NCBI RefSeq assembly: GCF_900103445.1
Contig: NZ_FNHS01000017.1
Location: 1 to 64,000, forward strand
Reading direction: 5' to 3'
DNA length: 64,000 nt
From: Methylobacterium phyllostachyos
GTDB taxonomy: Bacteria; Pseudomonadota; Alphaproteobacteria; Rhizobiales; Beijerinckiaceae
Shown: one piece after another, positions 62,977 through 64,000 of the stretch
How the letters are laid out: each line of letters opens with the position of its first letter
Numbering within the stretch: the stretch's first letter is position 1
Notes under the pieces: generated by a model
Databases searched by the model: none
Told to the model about the DNA's origin: nothing
The model's input: the letters and a program-made list of their open reading frames with translations, nothing else
Translations under genes and position numbers: made by a program

Positions 62977-62982
62977 GCAGCC

Positions 62983-63237
62983 TCACTCCTCGGGGATGCG
63001 GCCCGGGGGCAGGGGACCCGTTTGGCTGACGCCGCGCTCGCCGCGACCGGCCCGCCTCTGGCGCTCGGCCCGGACCTCGTCGGCCGTGGGTGCGGCGGAG
63101 GGATAGTTCGACGCGAAGGGATTGGGCGGCGCTCCGCGCCCCGAACCGCCGAAAAGCTTGTCGAGAAACCCGTCTTCAGCGTTCGCCGGCAGCGCGACGA
63201 GGAGAAGGGCGAGGGCGAGGATCGTTCGGAGCTGCAT
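62983..63237 (-). CDS. Small exported hypothetical protein
   Basis: 84 residues. Signal peptide LRTILALALLLVALPANA, then DGFLDKLFGGSGRGAPPNPFA and a basic, Gly/Arg-rich tail. No family recognised; it ends 6 bases from the fabI stop, tail to tail. Confidence 0.7.
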   Translation of the reverse strand: MQLRTILALALLLVALPANAEDGFLDKLFGGSGRGAPPNPFASNYPSAAPTADEVRAERQRRAGRGERGVSQTGPLPPGRIPEE

Positions 63238-63377
63238 CGTCGTCGTTGCCGTACTGGGAGGCACCCAGGCTAGATCCACTTTCCGGCGGATCGGAGGCCG
63301 ACGCCGCAGACCGTCTGGAACCGTGGCGCGTCCGGCGGGTTCGCGCTCAACGACAAAGGGCGCGTACAGGAGGCGTG

Positions 63378-63617
63378 ATGTCCGAGGTTACCTATCGCAT
63401 CGTCGAGCATGATGGCGGCTTCGCCTACAAGGTGGGCGATGTGTTCTCCGAGACCTTCCCGAGCCGCGAGGAGGCGCTTCAGGCGGCCCAGGCGGCGGCC
63501 GCCGAGCAGCAGGTTCCAGGCTCGACCGAGGGCATCCGCTACCAGGATCAAGCTGGCGGCTGGCACGATGAGACCGCCCAGGGCAACGACCGGCCGCACG
63601 CCAAGGTCGTCGAGTAG
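63378..63617 (+). CDS. DUF2188 domain-containing small protein
   Basis: 79 residues. YRIVEHDGGFAYKVGDVFSE and FPSREEALQAAQAA match DUF2188, a small domain of unknown function. A good AGGAGG site precedes the ATG. Confidence 0.82.
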   Translation: MSEVTYRIVEHDGGFAYKVGDVFSETFPSREEALQAAQAAAAEQQVPGSTEGIRYQDQAGGWHDETAQGNDRPHAKVVE

Positions 63618-63668
63618 CCGCAGGGACGCAACGATCGTGCGGAAGCCGGCGCATCGACAGGAGCCGTC

Positions 63669-64000
63669 GTGGCGCGCGCTCGGGCGGTGAAGCCGAAGGC
63701 GCCGGGCCTGCCGAAGGGCGCGCGGCGCACGACGCCGTCGCCCGAGACGCTGGCGGCCCTCGGCGCCGACAGGCTGATCGGGCTGATCCTCGGTGAGACG
63801 GCGCGCAATCCTGGCTTCAAGAAGCTGGTCACCGCGGCACTCGCCTCGCTACAGGGGCCCGACGCCGTCGCGGCCATCGTCGACCGGCGGCTGACTGCGC
63901 TCGAAGGCGCCCAGGGCTATATCGATTGGCAGAAGCGTCGGGCCTTCGCGGCCGATCTCAACGCCACCATCACGGTGATCGTCGACGAGCTGCGTCCCCT
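63669..64000 (+). CDS. DUF6880-like protein, N-terminal part
   Basis: 110 residues from the GTG at 63669 run off the window edge. After a basic start it reads LAALGADRLIGLILGETARN and later GYIDWQKRRAFAADL, which I associate with a DUF6880-type family of unknown function. The end is not seen. Confidence 0.6.
   Translation, partial: MARARAVKPKAPGLPKGARRTTPSPETLAALGADRLIGLILGETARNPGFKKLVTAALASLQGPDAVAAIVDRRLTALEGAQGYIDWQKRRAFAADLNATITVIVDELRP

Overview
The window reads as a GC-rich alphaproteobacterial chromosome, most likely Methylobacterium/Methylorubrum or a close relative (Rhizobiales). This is inferred from the core genes: an Irr-type Fur regulator divergent from fabA-fabB-fabI, accB-accC-aat beside a DUF2155 protein and an NDUFA12 homologue, a B12-dependent ribonucleotide reductase, class II DAHP synthase, and a REP-like palindrome of the kind common in this genus. 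No rRNA, tRNA or CRISPR array was recognised.

Bases 1 to about 30,400 are an accessory island dominated by defence and mobility genes. From the left: the 3' end of an IS3-family transposase; a complete type II CBASS locus (patatin effector capV divergent from CD-NTase, cap2 E1/E2 fusion and cap3 JAB protease); a repeat- and hairpin-rich spacer; a Tn7-like transposition operon (tnsA-tnsB-tnsC-tniQ, minus strand); a DnaQ-type exonuclease coupled to a small membrane protein and divergent from an XRE regulator across a perfect 16-bp palindrome; an AraC regulator; a translationally coupled operon of three exported proteins of unknown function; and a single-chain GmrSD-type (DUF262-DUF1524) protein.

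The most striking locus is 22,077-30,158 (minus strand). It is a tightly packed operon: sigma-70-like factor, HTH protein, a fusion of ImmA/IrrE metallopeptidase + UvrD helicase + Fe-S PD-(D/E)XK-like domain, a triple ubiquitin-like protein, an E2-like protein, a JAB peptidase and an E1/ThiF enzyme. It belongs to the bacterial ubiquitin-like conjugation operons (multiubiquitin; Bil/Bub-type). Its E2-like protein lacks a cysteine where canonical E2s have the catalytic one, the nuclease core of the helicase fusion looks degenerate, and regulatory and protease genes sit at its head. With CBASS cap2/cap3, the island carries two independent ubiquitin-like conjugation systems within 30 kb.

From 30,644 onward the content is ordinary chromosomal metabolism: nrdJ; NDUFA12 and DUF2155 proteins; aat, accC, accB; a DsbA-like oxidoreductase; an aminotransferase; phosphoglycolate phosphatase; rpiA; an O-antigen-ligase-like membrane protein; glutathione reductase; a sigma-region-1.1-like small protein; class II DAHP synthase; a GGDEF/EAL protein; a cupredoxin; an orphan RND adaptor; an EI24/CysZ-like protein; an amine oxidase; a tandem pair of membrane cyclic-nucleotide-binding-domain proteins; a 2-hydroxyacid dehydrogenase; an SH3 protein; irr; fabA/fabB/fabI; and several small proteins. 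The last gene runs off the right edge.
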